Shown: positions 15,732-22,673 of the stretch, in pieces
How the letters are laid out: each line of letters opens with the position of its first letter
Numbering within the stretch: position 1 is the stretch's first letter
Virus record (IMG/VR): IMGVR_UViG_3300028800_000732
Span: 1-22,688 of that record
Source of the DNA: a virus
DNA length: 22,688 nt
Strand: one strand, 5' to 3'
Translations under genes and position numbers: made by a program
The notes under the pieces: generated by a model
Databases searched by the model: none
Seen by the model: only the letters and a program-made list of their open reading frames with translations
What the model was told of the DNA's origin: nothing

Positions 15732-16256
15732 CTAGCCTGAGACGTATGGGTTAATGAATGAACTTACTAAAATGAATATGCCGTACATATTGGCCGTCAA
15801 CCCTTGCAAACCAGTGCTAGGATAGCCGGTCATTCCAGGTAGAGCGACGAGAAGGAACTGTCCAGTCGTCGAACCACCAGTACCACCAGAGGTGATACTC
15901 TGTGCACCAGTTGCGCCGGAGATATCGTAATATGTTCCGATAGCAGCTGATGTACCGTTGGAGATGGACGTGAATGCAGAAGCACCCTTAATTAGGTACT
16001 TCATATTCGGGTCAATGCAGACTGTAACTGTAACAGTGCCTGTGGCGTTGCCAGTGGCCGTACCTTCGGCCATCCCAACTAAACGTGCACCGGAAACTGT
16101 TGCATTGGTAACTGTTCCACTGGTGAAATATACAAAATCTCCAGCGTTAATAGTTACACCGCTTGCTACAACATAATCCATTGAGGCGTAGTTGGTGTGT
16201 CCGTCAATACGTCCAATAGCAGCTGGAGCCTGAACTCCAGTAACTGTTTGGGTCAT
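15732..16256 (-). CDS. Head decoration-like protein
   Basis: 174 residues rich in Gly, Thr, Ala and Val, with INAGDFVYFTSGTV and repeated short beta strands (RLVGMAEGTATGNATGTVTVTV), the pattern of small beta-tulip/beta-barrel decoration proteins (lambda gpD and DUF2190-like) that sit on the capsid surface and stabilise it. Its location between scaffold and major capsid genes is the usual one. AGGAG lies seven bases before the ATG. The very C-terminus is more hydrophobic (MYGIFILVSSFINPYV). Family membership is inferred from composition and position, not a diagnostic motif. Confidence 0.6.
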   Translation of the reverse strand: MTQTVTGVQAPAAIGRIDGHTNYASMDYVVASGVTINAGDFVYFTSGTVTNATVSGARLVGMAEGTATGNATGTVTVTVCIDPNMKYLIKGASAFTSISNGTSAAIGTYYDISGATGAQSITSGGTGGSTTGQFLLVALPGMTGYPSTGLQGLTANMYGIFILVSSFINPYVSG

Positions 16257-16290
16257 AATGAACTCCTAAGATGTTAAATAGTAAATGGAG

Positions 16291-17130
16291 TTATACGACT
16301 TCGGACAGTTCTTTTATAGCTTCTTCCCTAGTCTTAGAGGTGAACATTTTAAGATAAGCATCGACAGAGGCATCTGAGACTTTAGCTGGTTTGGGGCGAG
16401 CTGGGCTCTGGGAACCAGGCGTCCTCGTAGAAGAGGCATTGTCTTTAATAGCCGCATCTTTTGCAGGATTTGTAGCCTGCCAACCAAGACTACCAGCGAT
16501 AGCCGGAAATAGTTCGGCATAGGTAGGTTGCCGCCCTAGCGCACTAGTCAGTGCGACCGATACACCGTCACTAGCTTTAGTGAAACGGTCGAAGTCGGCT
16601 TGGTCTAGAACCTGCGGGTATTGCTTCTTAAATGTGTCAAAGGTGTCAATCATATCCTTAGTCTGTAAAGTCTTAGCATAAGATAATGCTGGGTCTTCGT
16701 AGGCTGGGGATGATTGGGGAGTCTCAGGTGTAGCGGGGACGGCGGGAGCGACCACGGCCTGAACAGGTTGACCTGTCTTCAGCTGAGCGTTCTCGTCCCG
16801 TAACCGCTTATTATCTTCATTGAGGCGCAAGGCTTCTTTGAAAGAATTGTCGTAAGCAGTCTCCAGTTCCGGGAGATATTCCTCCGGGGTTTCACCTTTA
16901 AGATTAGGGAATTGCTTTGTAAAAGTACTGTCAGTTGGTTTATCAGATTCGTCTTCCTCTTCGGTGGGTTTTTCCTCCTCGGATTCAGCCTCTTCCGGTT
17001 CTACAACCTCTGGCTCTCCTTCTGTGTTAGTTTCGGGAGCGGGTTCGGTGGATGGTTCGTCTGCCTTTTCGGGCTCTACTACATCTCCCAGTATCGCTTT
17101 GGCCTTTTCTTTATCAGAAAGTTTTGCCAT
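16291..17130 (-). CDS. Capsid scaffolding protein
   Basis: 279 residues. The first third (about 19-66) is extremely acidic, rich in Glu and Pro; residues 85-118 form a coiled-coil helix (ALRLNEDNKRLRDENAQLK); then a Pro/Ala linker, a helical middle and a basic-leaning C-terminal helix (SKTREEAIKELSEVV), the part that usually contacts the capsid protein. This layout, and its place between portal and capsid genes, is typical of phage scaffolds, which direct procapsid assembly and leave. A perfect AAAGGAG lies eight bases before the ATG. Confidence 0.78.
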   Translation of the reverse strand: MAKLSDKEKAKAILGDVVEPEKADEPSTEPAPETNTEGEPEVVEPEEAESEEEKPTEEEDESDKPTDSTFTKQFPNLKGETPEEYLPELETAYDNSFKEALRLNEDNKRLRDENAQLKTGQPVQAVVAPAVPATPETPQSSPAYEDPALSYAKTLQTKDMIDTFDTFKKQYPQVLDQADFDRFTKASDGVSVALTSALGRQPTYAELFPAIAGSLGWQATNPAKDAAIKDNASSTRTPGSQSPARPKPAKVSDASVDAYLKMFTSKTREEAIKELSEVV

Positions 17131-17202
17131 TTTCGTATCTCCTTTAGGGATTTTTTCCCAATCTTAGATTTTTTCTAACCAACTAAGTGTTGGTGCGAAA
17201 GC

Positions 17203-17457
17203 TTAATTAGCGCTCGCATCAGCACTCTGTTTTTTATGAATCTTCCTTAACTCTAAAAGCATCAATTCGTGAGCATAGGCTTGACCCTGCAGGAAGGCTA
17301 CTCGTTCAGAACTGCCCTCTGAGCTCATGTCAACCTTTAAGATTTGGTCGGCGAAAGAACTGCGCTTGGTCTTGTTCCAAATCTCCAAAGCCTTGAACTC
17401 TGGATACTCATATAGAAGTGCTAGAGCTTCCCTTACTTTGGAATTTAGCTCTGCCAT
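17203..17457 (-). CDS. Small conserved-looking protein between portal and scaffold
   Basis: 84 residues, mostly helical and charged, starting MAELNSKVREALALLYEYPEFKAL and ending in a low-complexity SADASAN. Small genes of this size and character often lie between portal and scaffold in phages, but I cannot name a function. AAAGGAAG lies 11 bases before the ATG, slightly far. A TTGACA/TAAACT pair overlaps the region just upstream. It may take part in head assembly by position only. Confidence 0.65.
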   Translation of the reverse strand: MAELNSKVREALALLYEYPEFKALEIWNKTKRSSFADQILKVDMSSEGSSERVAFLQGQAYAHELMLLELRKIHKKQSADASAN

Positions 17458-17458
17458 C

Positions 17459-17488
17459 AGTTTAGATACTTCCTTTCATGTGTGTCAA
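17459..17488 (-). promoter_or_regulatory. Promoter-like pair upstream of the capsid genes
   Basis: TTGACA (17483-17488), an 18-base spacer and TAAACT (17459-17464) on the minus strand. The -10 ends one base before the ATG of the 84-residue gene, so initiation would fall inside its first codons. It could serve the scaffold and capsid genes downstream, with the 84-residue gene read from the longer transcript. The good hexamers make it worth noting; the position makes it uncertain. Confidence 0.35.
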
Positions 17489-17498
17489 CTGCCTCATA

Positions 17499-19874
17499 CT
17501 ATACACCCGTCCTAGTTGGCTTACTAAGATTAGCTGGAGAGATGGTGGCCGGTTGGATTTGAGGTTGGTTCTGGACGTTAGCCGTCAGACCAAGACCAGG
17601 TAGGTTAGGCAGTTGGCCTATCTGTGTTGGCGGGGTGGGCTTTTGCATAGCCGGATTACCCGAAGGTCCCCCAGTCGGGGCTTGAGATGGCGGCCCTGCT
17701 TGATTACCACCCAGTCCATTAGCACTCATAGCCTCGGAGGCCGAGTTGGTAGCAGGGTTGGCTTCGTGTTCTCCCATTATGTGCTGAGCGAATATCTGGC
17801 GTAGCTCAGGGTGGGACTGTAATAAGGTGCTGTACTCTTGAGATTGGGTGAACATAATGTGAACTAGGGTGTGTTCCTCGGTTGCGCCTGGAGTCGGGCC
17901 TAGAGGTTGACCACCGGCCATGACTCGGTTCTCAGTTTCAGCCGCCAACATAGCAGAACCTGGGTCTTGGTTGAATCCAGCTAACCAGTCTTTGGGTTTT
18001 TCATCATTCACTTCTAATACTCTCGACCAAGCCTTACCTATATCGTTTATCGCTAAAATCTGGGGGTTACCGGCCATCAATGAGAACAGTTCAGTCACCT
18101 TGGTCTGTTGAACCGCTCGTGACACAGGCTGGAATTGGGTTGAATCGACTGTAATATCGAAAGAACCCTCTAAATACTTGGCCATTTTCTTGTTAATCTC
18201 AAGTTCTGAAGACCCTTGGATGTCTTCCATCGACAAAGTAGGTACGCCATTAATATCCTTAATCTCGAACTTCTTACCTTGGGTGGTAATTGTCTTTAGA
18301 ACCTGCTGTTGCTTCTCTTCTCGGTCCTCATAAATGGTGTCCATCCTACCTTTGGGGTAGAAGAACTGGATATTACTCCACTTCAACCGACCAATTCGGA
18401 TAATTGTCTCCATTTCGTCCAGTTGAGCCACCATAACAATGCGTTTTAAGTAGTTTTCCTGCTTTAAAGCGGCCGCTGTAGCCGTAGATGAGGCTTGAGT
18501 CTCTTTTTCTAAGTCAATTCCGATAGCTCGTGATATATCCTGGAGCATAATCTGGTCAGTTTTGAAATAAGAGGCTGGCACATCACCGTATTCCAGTGGG
18601 ACCAGAGCCTGATTAAGCGGCTGACCATTGGTATCGATAGAAATTAAGCCTCCGGGTCGTGTAATCAGGTCTTCCTCATCGATGTCGTACATATTGTTAT
18701 GGATGAACATCTTGTTTATCTGCATGTGCTGGCGGTCCATGTTCATATTGCGGATTGTATTGCGCTCTTCGGCAAGCATATGGATGATACGAGGGATACC
18801 CATTCCCCAGAAACGCCCTGGTACGCGGTAATAATAGCGAACAGCACAAGACAGTTCCTTGTGCTTGGTCTTTAGGGGCCCGTAGTGGATTACAACATTG
18901 TTGGCAACCACCCAGTAGGCATCTAGGGAGCGGTTCTCGTAGTGTAGAACCTCAACATCGTTGCCTGTTATGTCCTTGGGGAGTTTAAAGAACGAGCGAG
19001 TAGTGGTCTCGCCGCCTCTTGTAACTAGGTCTTGGTTGATGAAGTCCTTCTTCTGACCGTAGATTCGTTGGAAATCTCGGATATTTAAAATCTCTCGGTA
19101 CACCCAGTCATCGGCATAATCTATACTTCGAGCCTTTTCGTCAAAGTAAGCGAACTCGTTGGGAATCCACTCGGTCATATCATCGTCAAAATCGGTTATC
19201 TGGCGGGGTTTATAGGTTAGGTTCCCCTCGTTATCAACGTCATCAATATCATTAACCCAGCGTCGTTCCAGTCGGTAGTAGTCTCGTAGTATCGCCGTCC
19301 CCCTAATCGCCGCACCCAGACCAGACATATACCAATGATAATCAAAATTAGTATTGTTCATGTTGTAGTTCATGATGGAGTTTCCGAACTCCTGAACTGG
19401 TTCTTCGGAAGAGTTAGTCGCCGTTAGGGTTGGGCGAGATTTGCGGTTAATCGTCTCCTGCATATGAGACTGGATAGCCGAGAATGCATCCGGTAGTTTA
19501 AGATGGGAACGAGTCTCATCGGGGTCAGCTATGTTCTGAGTGGCATAGGTATAAGAAAATTGATTGCCCGTTGAGCCCTGGGTAGTCATTGAGGTCAAGG
19601 CTTCGGAGTTCATCCACAGCTGGTACTCTTTGTCAGCCATTTCCCATTCGCGTTCAGCTTCGCTTCGCCAATCGTTATCGCGCATCTGGTAGTAGCGGTA
19701 GTAGGTCTGCCTACGAACTTCGCGCTCCTGTTTGTTCTTGGGATTGTAGCCTACCTTGCCGCGAGTCGAGGTATTCGTTCCGCCCGCGCCGGAGCCGACT
19801 GGATAGTTGACATCAACACTTATTGTGGCTGGGTCGGTCCAATCCGTGTTATTAGCTTCGGGTATCGTAGCCAT
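17499..19874 (-). CDS. Portal protein (P22-like)
   Basis: 791 residues, directly after the large terminase gene and in the size class of P22-type portals (about 725). The N-terminal region is rich in Arg/Tyr and helical (REVRRQTYYRYYQMRDNDWRS), followed by the wing-like segment with FSAIQSHMQETINRKSRPTL near 130-150 and Asp/Trp-rich loops. The middle has RIIHMLAEERNTIRNMNMDR and TRPGGLISID, as in P22-like portals. The last 100 residues are Gly/Pro/Gln/Asn-rich and probably disordered. Portals form the 12-mer ring through which DNA is packaged. An AGGA sits only two bases before the ATG, an unusually short SD spacing. Confidence 0.85.
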   Translation of the reverse strand: MATIPEANNTDWTDPATISVDVNYPVGSGAGGTNTSTRGKVGYNPKNKQEREVRRQTYYRYYQMRDNDWRSEAEREWEMADKEYQLWMNSEALTSMTTQGSTGNQFSYTYATQNIADPDETRSHLKLPDAFSAIQSHMQETINRKSRPTLTATNSSEEPVQEFGNSIMNYNMNNTNFDYHWYMSGLGAAIRGTAILRDYYRLERRWVNDIDDVDNEGNLTYKPRQITDFDDDMTEWIPNEFAYFDEKARSIDYADDWVYREILNIRDFQRIYGQKKDFINQDLVTRGGETTTRSFFKLPKDITGNDVEVLHYENRSLDAYWVVANNVVIHYGPLKTKHKELSCAVRYYYRVPGRFWGMGIPRIIHMLAEERNTIRNMNMDRQHMQINKMFIHNNMYDIDEEDLITRPGGLISIDTNGQPLNQALVPLEYGDVPASYFKTDQIMLQDISRAIGIDLEKETQASSTATAAALKQENYLKRIVMVAQLDEMETIIRIGRLKWSNIQFFYPKGRMDTIYEDREEKQQQVLKTITTQGKKFEIKDINGVPTLSMEDIQGSSELEINKKMAKYLEGSFDITVDSTQFQPVSRAVQQTKVTELFSLMAGNPQILAINDIGKAWSRVLEVNDEKPKDWLAGFNQDPGSAMLAAETENRVMAGGQPLGPTPGATEEHTLVHIMFTQSQEYSTLLQSHPELRQIFAQHIMGEHEANPATNSASEAMSANGLGGNQAGPPSQAPTGGPSGNPAMQKPTPPTQIGQLPNLPGLGLTANVQNQPQIQPATISPANLSKPTRTGV

Positions 19875-19916
19875 ATCCTATAAGAAAAACACAGAACTAG
19901 TGTAATTAAAACTGTC

Positions 19917-21461
19917 TCAATAGCCGGTTATAATCGAGCGCGGTTTATACAGCGACCGTTTTGGAGCCCGCGGGTCATCATCATAAGAATCTTTATGTTG
20001 ACGAGCCTTGGGGTTGGGCGGAGAAAGAAAATCCAGCTGAGTCGCTAGAGCGTCAATCACATCGTCGTGTTTACCTGAAGGAAATTTCAAAAGCTCGTAT
20101 TCTAATTCATCTAATTGAGGACATTCAGCTATGTGATAGATGTGTCCGAACTCATAAAACGGAGCTAAAGCCTTGATGCGTTCTTCTTTAGAGGTAGTTC
20201 TTTGGCGAACTTCCTGTATAGGAAGCCAGGTCCCTCGGCGTTTTTGTTCATTGGTCATTTCGTGCATGATAGTTTTCTGGCCAAAGACGGTTTCAATGGC
20301 AATCGTCTTTGGGAGGAACAGGGAATAGAGTCGGAAGGTCTCGTTAATAATCTCAGAGTAGGTTAGTTTCTTACGGGTAATGTGCCGGACGTAAAGATTT
20401 CTCTGGTAGTCCATCCCCGCCACAACAAAGGCCGCAAAGTCTGAGTACTCGCCTTTCTCAGAGGGGTCGATAGTAATGCACCAATTAATCGGTATGTCTT
20501 TGACCTCTTCCCACTTCTTTCGGTGGAAATCTTTATGTTTGAAGGTTGCCGTCTCGTCATCGATTGGTTCGTTCTGGTACTGTCTGGAAAAGTGAGCCGA
20601 GCCTTGCTTGTTGCGAATCTTAGTTAACTCGGCTAAGGGAAGTCGGGAATTAAACCAAGCCGTCCCATCATCCAAGATGGCTTTCCTAACGATAATATTA
20701 AACTCTTCCCGGTGCTCGTCTAGGATTAACTGATACAGGTCGTCAAAGTGCCACCGGGTCCCGATAACAATCATCGGCTTGCCAGGGTCGAGTAGGGAAT
20801 AAGAAAGTTTCCAGTGGTCTTTAACTTTATCAATTTGCTCTTTGTTGGTGACGTTGTTCTCGGAGTGGAGGTCATCAAAAATTATCAGGTCATAGTGCAT
20901 TCCGTTTTTAGTAACGTCAATCCCAGCGCAAGAAAAAGTAGGTTCTTTGCGAGGACGATTTCTGCAAGCTAGATTAACCTGGGAGTCTGTCCACAGCAAT
21001 TCTTTCTTCCGACCTTCATTGGGATAGACCCCGTGGATAGTCTTAAAGATTTCGCGGTATTCTTCGTTGGTTTCGAGATGGCCTTTAATCTCTGCTAGGA
21101 AGGCTTTACTCTTAGAGAAAGTTTCAGAGTCTATCAGGATTCTAATATTGGGGTCATGGAGAATGTTCTGAAGCGAGAAAGATATTGTAATCAAAGAGCT
21201 TTTAAACGAACCTCGGGGCAATAGTAGCAGGAGGTTGGTACTGCCCGCATGGAACTGGTCTTCTAGTCCCGTACCGACTTTATCCTGCGGAGGTATCCAG
21301 TCCTCTGGATGGGCGGTATAAAGAGCCTCAGCGTATCTACAGACGTCCTCATGGACATCCTCCTCTAGCAGGTCATAGCCCAGAATGTACTTCGCTAGAT
21401 AAAATAAATCCCAACGGCACTTCTGAGCTATCTTTACAAGTGCTTGTTGTCGGGGGTCCAT
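19917..21461 (-). CDS. terL: Terminase large subunit
   Basis: 514 residues with both terminase domains. ATPase: Walker A LLPRGSFKSS (81-89, K87), Walker B DLIIFDDLH (191-199) and the coupling motif VIGTRWHFDDL (232-242). Nuclease, RNase H-like: D332 in ITIDPSEKGEYSDFAAF, E390 in AIET, and KHDDVIDAL (464-472) supplying the last acidic residues. It pumps and cuts DNA at the portal encoded next. No SD lies before the ATG; TAGACT ends seven bases upstream, and a 37-residue frame overlaps its first 28 bases, so it may be read from a leaderless transcript, by coupling, or both. Confidence 0.95.
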   Translation of the reverse strand: MDPRQQALVKIAQKCRWDLFYLAKYILGYDLLEEDVHEDVCRYAEALYTAHPEDWIPPQDKVGTGLEDQFHAGSTNLLLLLPRGSFKSSLITISFSLQNILHDPNIRILIDSETFSKSKAFLAEIKGHLETNEEYREIFKTIHGVYPNEGRKKELLWTDSQVNLACRNRPRKEPTFSCAGIDVTKNGMHYDLIIFDDLHSENNVTNKEQIDKVKDHWKLSYSLLDPGKPMIVIGTRWHFDDLYQLILDEHREEFNIIVRKAILDDGTAWFNSRLPLAELTKIRNKQGSAHFSRQYQNEPIDDETATFKHKDFHRKKWEEVKDIPINWCITIDPSEKGEYSDFAAFVVAGMDYQRNLYVRHITRKKLTYSEIINETFRLYSLFLPKTIAIETVFGQKTIMHEMTNEQKRRGTWLPIQEVRQRTTSKEERIKALAPFYEFGHIYHIAECPQLDELEYELLKFPSGKHDDVIDALATQLDFLSPPNPKARQHKDSYDDDPRAPKRSLYKPRSIITGY

Positions 21462-21547
21462 AGTTCAAAGTCTAGTTCTTTCGGAGCCAGGGCGCAACCC
21501 AGAACTACCCCAACAATGATAGCTAGAAAATAAACAAAGTAAATCAT
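21434..21547 (-). CDS. 37-residue membrane peptide overlapping terL
   Basis: Minus-strand frame from ATG 21547. AAGGA lies about six bases upstream, and its ATG overlaps the stop of the preceding gene as ATGA. The product has one hydrophobic segment (MIYFVYFLAIIVGVVLGC, then ALAPKE) followed by an acidic tail ending NKHL. VLGC resembles a lipobox with Cys at 18, but a single transmembrane helix is equally possible. It overlaps the first 28 bases of terL in another frame. Small membrane peptides in this position are not a standard packaging component. Function unknown; the strong SD and coupling are the main evidence that it is translated. Confidence 0.5.
   Translation of the reverse strand: MIYFVYFLAIIVGVVLGCALAPKELDFELWTPDNKHL
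21469..21497 (-). promoter_or_regulatory. Possible terL promoter, leaderless geometry
   Basis: TAGACT (21469-21474) lies seven bases before the terL ATG. The -35 position with a 17-base spacer reads TTGCGC, which keeps TTG only. It sits inside the 37-residue frame. Confidence 0.4.
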
Positions 21548-21768
21548 TTCTTATCCTTAAGGTAGTTTTTATGCTTGGGGGTTTTGATGGGCTTATCATT
21601 CTTATACGTCACTGTTTGGACTGGATGAGTTCCCTCGCTGTCATTCACTAAGACTGTTCCGCTAGGATTCAGGGCATTATGTATAAACTCAGGCCAACCA
21701 CCCGATGACTGTATAGCTATATACTTATCCCAATCAGCTTGTCGTATGTAAGTAGGTATCTGAGGCAT
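21544..21768 (-). CDS. Small ribbon-helix-helix-like protein
   Basis: 74 residues. The first 35 follow the small ribbon-helix-helix layout: one strand (QIPTYIR), a helix (ADWDKYIAI), a turn with GGWPE, and a second helix (FIHNALN). The rest is a Lys-rich tail (KTPKHKNYLKDKK). RHH proteins bind palindromic operators as dimers, usually as repressors. I chose ATG 21768; a TTG at 21804 would extend the frame but that TTG is the start of the -35 box TTGACT. No SD is present and the -10 ends seven bases before the ATG, so the mRNA may be leaderless. The stop overlaps the next small ATG. The nearby repeats could be its operators. Confidence 0.55.
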   Translation of the reverse strand: MPQIPTYIRQADWDKYIAIQSSGGWPEFIHNALNPSGTVLVNDSEGTHPVQTVTYKNDKPIKTPKHKNYLKDKK

Positions 21769-21775
21769 ATAGCTA

Positions 21776-21804
21776 AGTATATAGATAGCTAGAGATATAG
21801 TCAA
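21776..21804 (-). promoter_or_regulatory. Strong promoter of the RHH-terminase unit
   Basis: TTGACT (21799-21804), a 17-base spacer and TATACT (21776-21781), then seven bases to the ATG at 21768. A-tracts lie immediately upstream on the minus strand (about 21812-21820 and 21838-21845) and may act as UP elements. Predicted initiation is at the start codon. Confidence 0.7.
21778..21788 (+). repeat. 11-bp repeat TATATAGATAG, copy at the -10 box
   Basis: Same sequence at 22059-22069. This copy overlaps the -10 and spacer of the RHH promoter, where a repressor would act. Confidence 0.5.
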
Positions 21805-21985
21805 GTGCTTTAATTTTTTTGTACGCTATAGAGAATATTTTTTTACACCGTGACCATAGGGAGGATGAATACATACATATATGAGTATGGAACCAAAACG
21901 GGGTGCTATGGGGTCAACTAGGCAAACTGCTATCTGTTGGGGTTGGTTTCAGACAGGTCGGTCACACTACATATAGCGTGTTACA

Positions 21986-21995
21986 TACATATGTA
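21986..21995. repeat. 10-bp perfect palindrome TACATATGTA
   Basis: Perfect dyad at the left edge of the TATGTAGGTAG repeat copy; possible operator or packaging site element. Confidence 0.4.
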
Positions 21996-22000
21996 GGTAG
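21990..22000 (+). repeat. 11-bp direct repeat TATGTAGGTAG, copy 1
   Basis: Identical to 22075-22085, 85 bases away, about eight helical turns, so a protein could bind both on the same face. Confidence 0.5.
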
Positions 22001-22014
22001 TTAATATAATTAAC
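22000..22014. repeat. 15-bp palindrome GTTAAT-ATA-ATTAAC
   Basis: Perfect six-base arms around a three-base centre, of operator size. AT-rich and directly adjacent to the first TATGTAGGTAG copy. Confidence 0.5.
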
Positions 22015-22026
22015 AGGGGTGAGTAT

Positions 22027-22050
22027 GTCGCACAAGGCTTATTGTACGAC
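22027..22050. repeat. Inverted repeat with nine-base arms
   Basis: GTCGcACAA and TTGTaCGAC flank a six-base loop, with one mismatch per arm. No T-run follows on either strand, so a terminator is unlikely; an operator or a structured site is more plausible. Confidence 0.5.
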
Positions 22051-22058
22051 TCTATACT

Positions 22059-22069
22059 TATATAGATAG
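22059..22069 (+). repeat. 11-bp repeat TATATAGATAG, distal copy
   Basis: Second copy of the sequence at the RHH -10 box, 281 bases upstream of that promoter. Confidence 0.45.
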
Positions 22070-22074
22070 GTACG

Positions 22075-22085
22075 TATGTAGGTAG
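22075..22085 (+). repeat. 11-bp direct repeat TATGTAGGTAG, copy 2
   Basis: Identical to 21990-22000; sits six bases after the distal TATATAGATAG copy. Confidence 0.5.
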
Positions 22086-22213
22086 GTTACTAATCTAAAG
22101 CTCTTAGAAGGGCTTAGAATGGGTTGTTTTTGAGGGATTTGTCTCTGTTAAACGCATTTTCCGTACCAATCAACTATAACTCGGTGTTTATTCTACTTCC
22201 CATAAATACTCTG

Positions 22214-22633
22214 TTATACCTTATCCTTAATCGGTATCTTCTCTATAGACTTATCCTTTATAGGGGTGGGGTCTTTGCGGAAAACAGCCCTTTGTAGTTC
22301 TACTTCATCCATGTTTCTTAAAGCTTTATTTAGCTCCTCGTTATTATTATCTTTGTTTTGGGGAGGGGTTTTGGGGTTCTTCAAACCTAGCAGTTCAATA
22401 GCCATTGCTGTAGCCTTCAATCTAATCGTATGATCGGGGAGGCCGGTATCAAAAAAGTCCCCTTCTACTTCTTTCAATCTGGTGGCTTCTAGAGCGTCAG
22501 CAATCGGTTTAATAACTTTAGTAGCCGTCAATCCATGTACACGCATAGCTTTTATCAGGGCTTCGCGGGTCATGTTTAAGGATATATAAGTCGTGTCTCG
22601 TTTGATTAAACCTTTACTTGTTGGCATAAGCAT
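22214..22633 (-). CDS. Putative terminase small subunit
   Basis: 139 residues. The core (about 23-83) has MTREALIKAMRVHGLTATKV, then IADALEAT, and a LPDHTIRLKATAMAIELLGL segment. The [VL]PDH..RLKA motif with ADAL.AT upstream is one I associate with small terminase-like DNA-recognition proteins of many phages. The remaining 50 residues are charged and low in complexity (Asn/Glu, then Lys/Asp/Ile). Position ahead of the large terminase supports a role in choosing the packaging site. An ATG two codons later (22627) is an alternative start that fits the -10 spacing of other unit-leading genes. No SD precedes either. Confidence 0.6.
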   Translation of the reverse strand: MLMPTSKGLIKRDTTYISLNMTREALIKAMRVHGLTATKVIKPIADALEATRLKEVEGDFFDTGLPDHTIRLKATAMAIELLGLKNPKTPPQNKDNNNEELNKALRNMDEVELQRAVFRKDPTPIKDKSIEKIPIKDKV

Positions 22634-22662
22634 ATATTAACACATTGACAAGTTATTATAAA
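22634..22662 (-). promoter_or_regulatory. Possible promoter of the small terminase gene
   Basis: TTTATA (22657-22662), 17 bases, TAATAT (22634-22639), then six bases to ATG 22627. A consensus TATAAT also lies at 22655-22660 but has no good -35. It overlaps the divergent plus-strand promoter, so the two may compete. Confidence 0.35.
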
Positions 22663-22673
22663 TATGATAAACT
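22645..22673 (+). promoter_or_regulatory. Strong divergent plus-strand promoter
   Basis: Consensus TTGACA (22645-22650), a 17-base spacer ending in an extended -10 TGA, and TAAACT (22668-22673), then six bases to an ATG at 22680 that runs to the window edge as ATG TTA AAC. This implies a rightward unit outside the window with a leaderless first gene. Confidence 0.65.

Larger units (their letters stand above)
21805..22213. other. 409-bp non-coding region with short repeats and palindromes
   Basis: I see no convincing gene on either strand between the small-terminase stop and the RHH promoter; the longest ATG frames are about 30 codons or fewer. It contains TATGTAGGTAG twice, TATATAGATAG (other copy at the RHH promoter), palindromes at 21986-21995 and 22000-22014, and an imperfect inverted repeat at 22027-22050. 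A central stretch (about 21888-21960) is G-rich, unlike the AT-rich flanks. Being next to the terminase genes, it is the best candidate in the window for a cos/pac recognition site, with operator function for the RHH protein as the alternative. Confidence 0.45.

Noticed and set aside
17140-17202. Terminator between the 84-residue gene and the scaffold gene
   Set aside because: A short CCAAC/GTTGG stem exists, but the following tract on the transcribed strand is A-rich, not U-rich.
21544-21804. 86-residue version of the RHH-like protein starting at TTG 21804
   Set aside because: That TTG is the first part of the -35 box TTGACT; the transcript should start about 36 bases later at ATG 21768.
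21888-21960. tRNA or riboswitch in the G-rich stretch
   Set aside because: No T-loop GGTTCRA-type motif, acceptor stem or conserved riboswitch core that I could fold.
21881-21976. 31-codon plus-strand frame in the non-coding region
   Set aside because: No clear SD at the right distance, odd Trp/Gly-rich composition and no context; chance frame.
22095-22117. Hairpin CTAAAGCTCTT/AAGGGCTTAG as a terminator
   Set aside because: Loop is only about two bases unless the stem is shortened, and no U-run follows directly on either strand.
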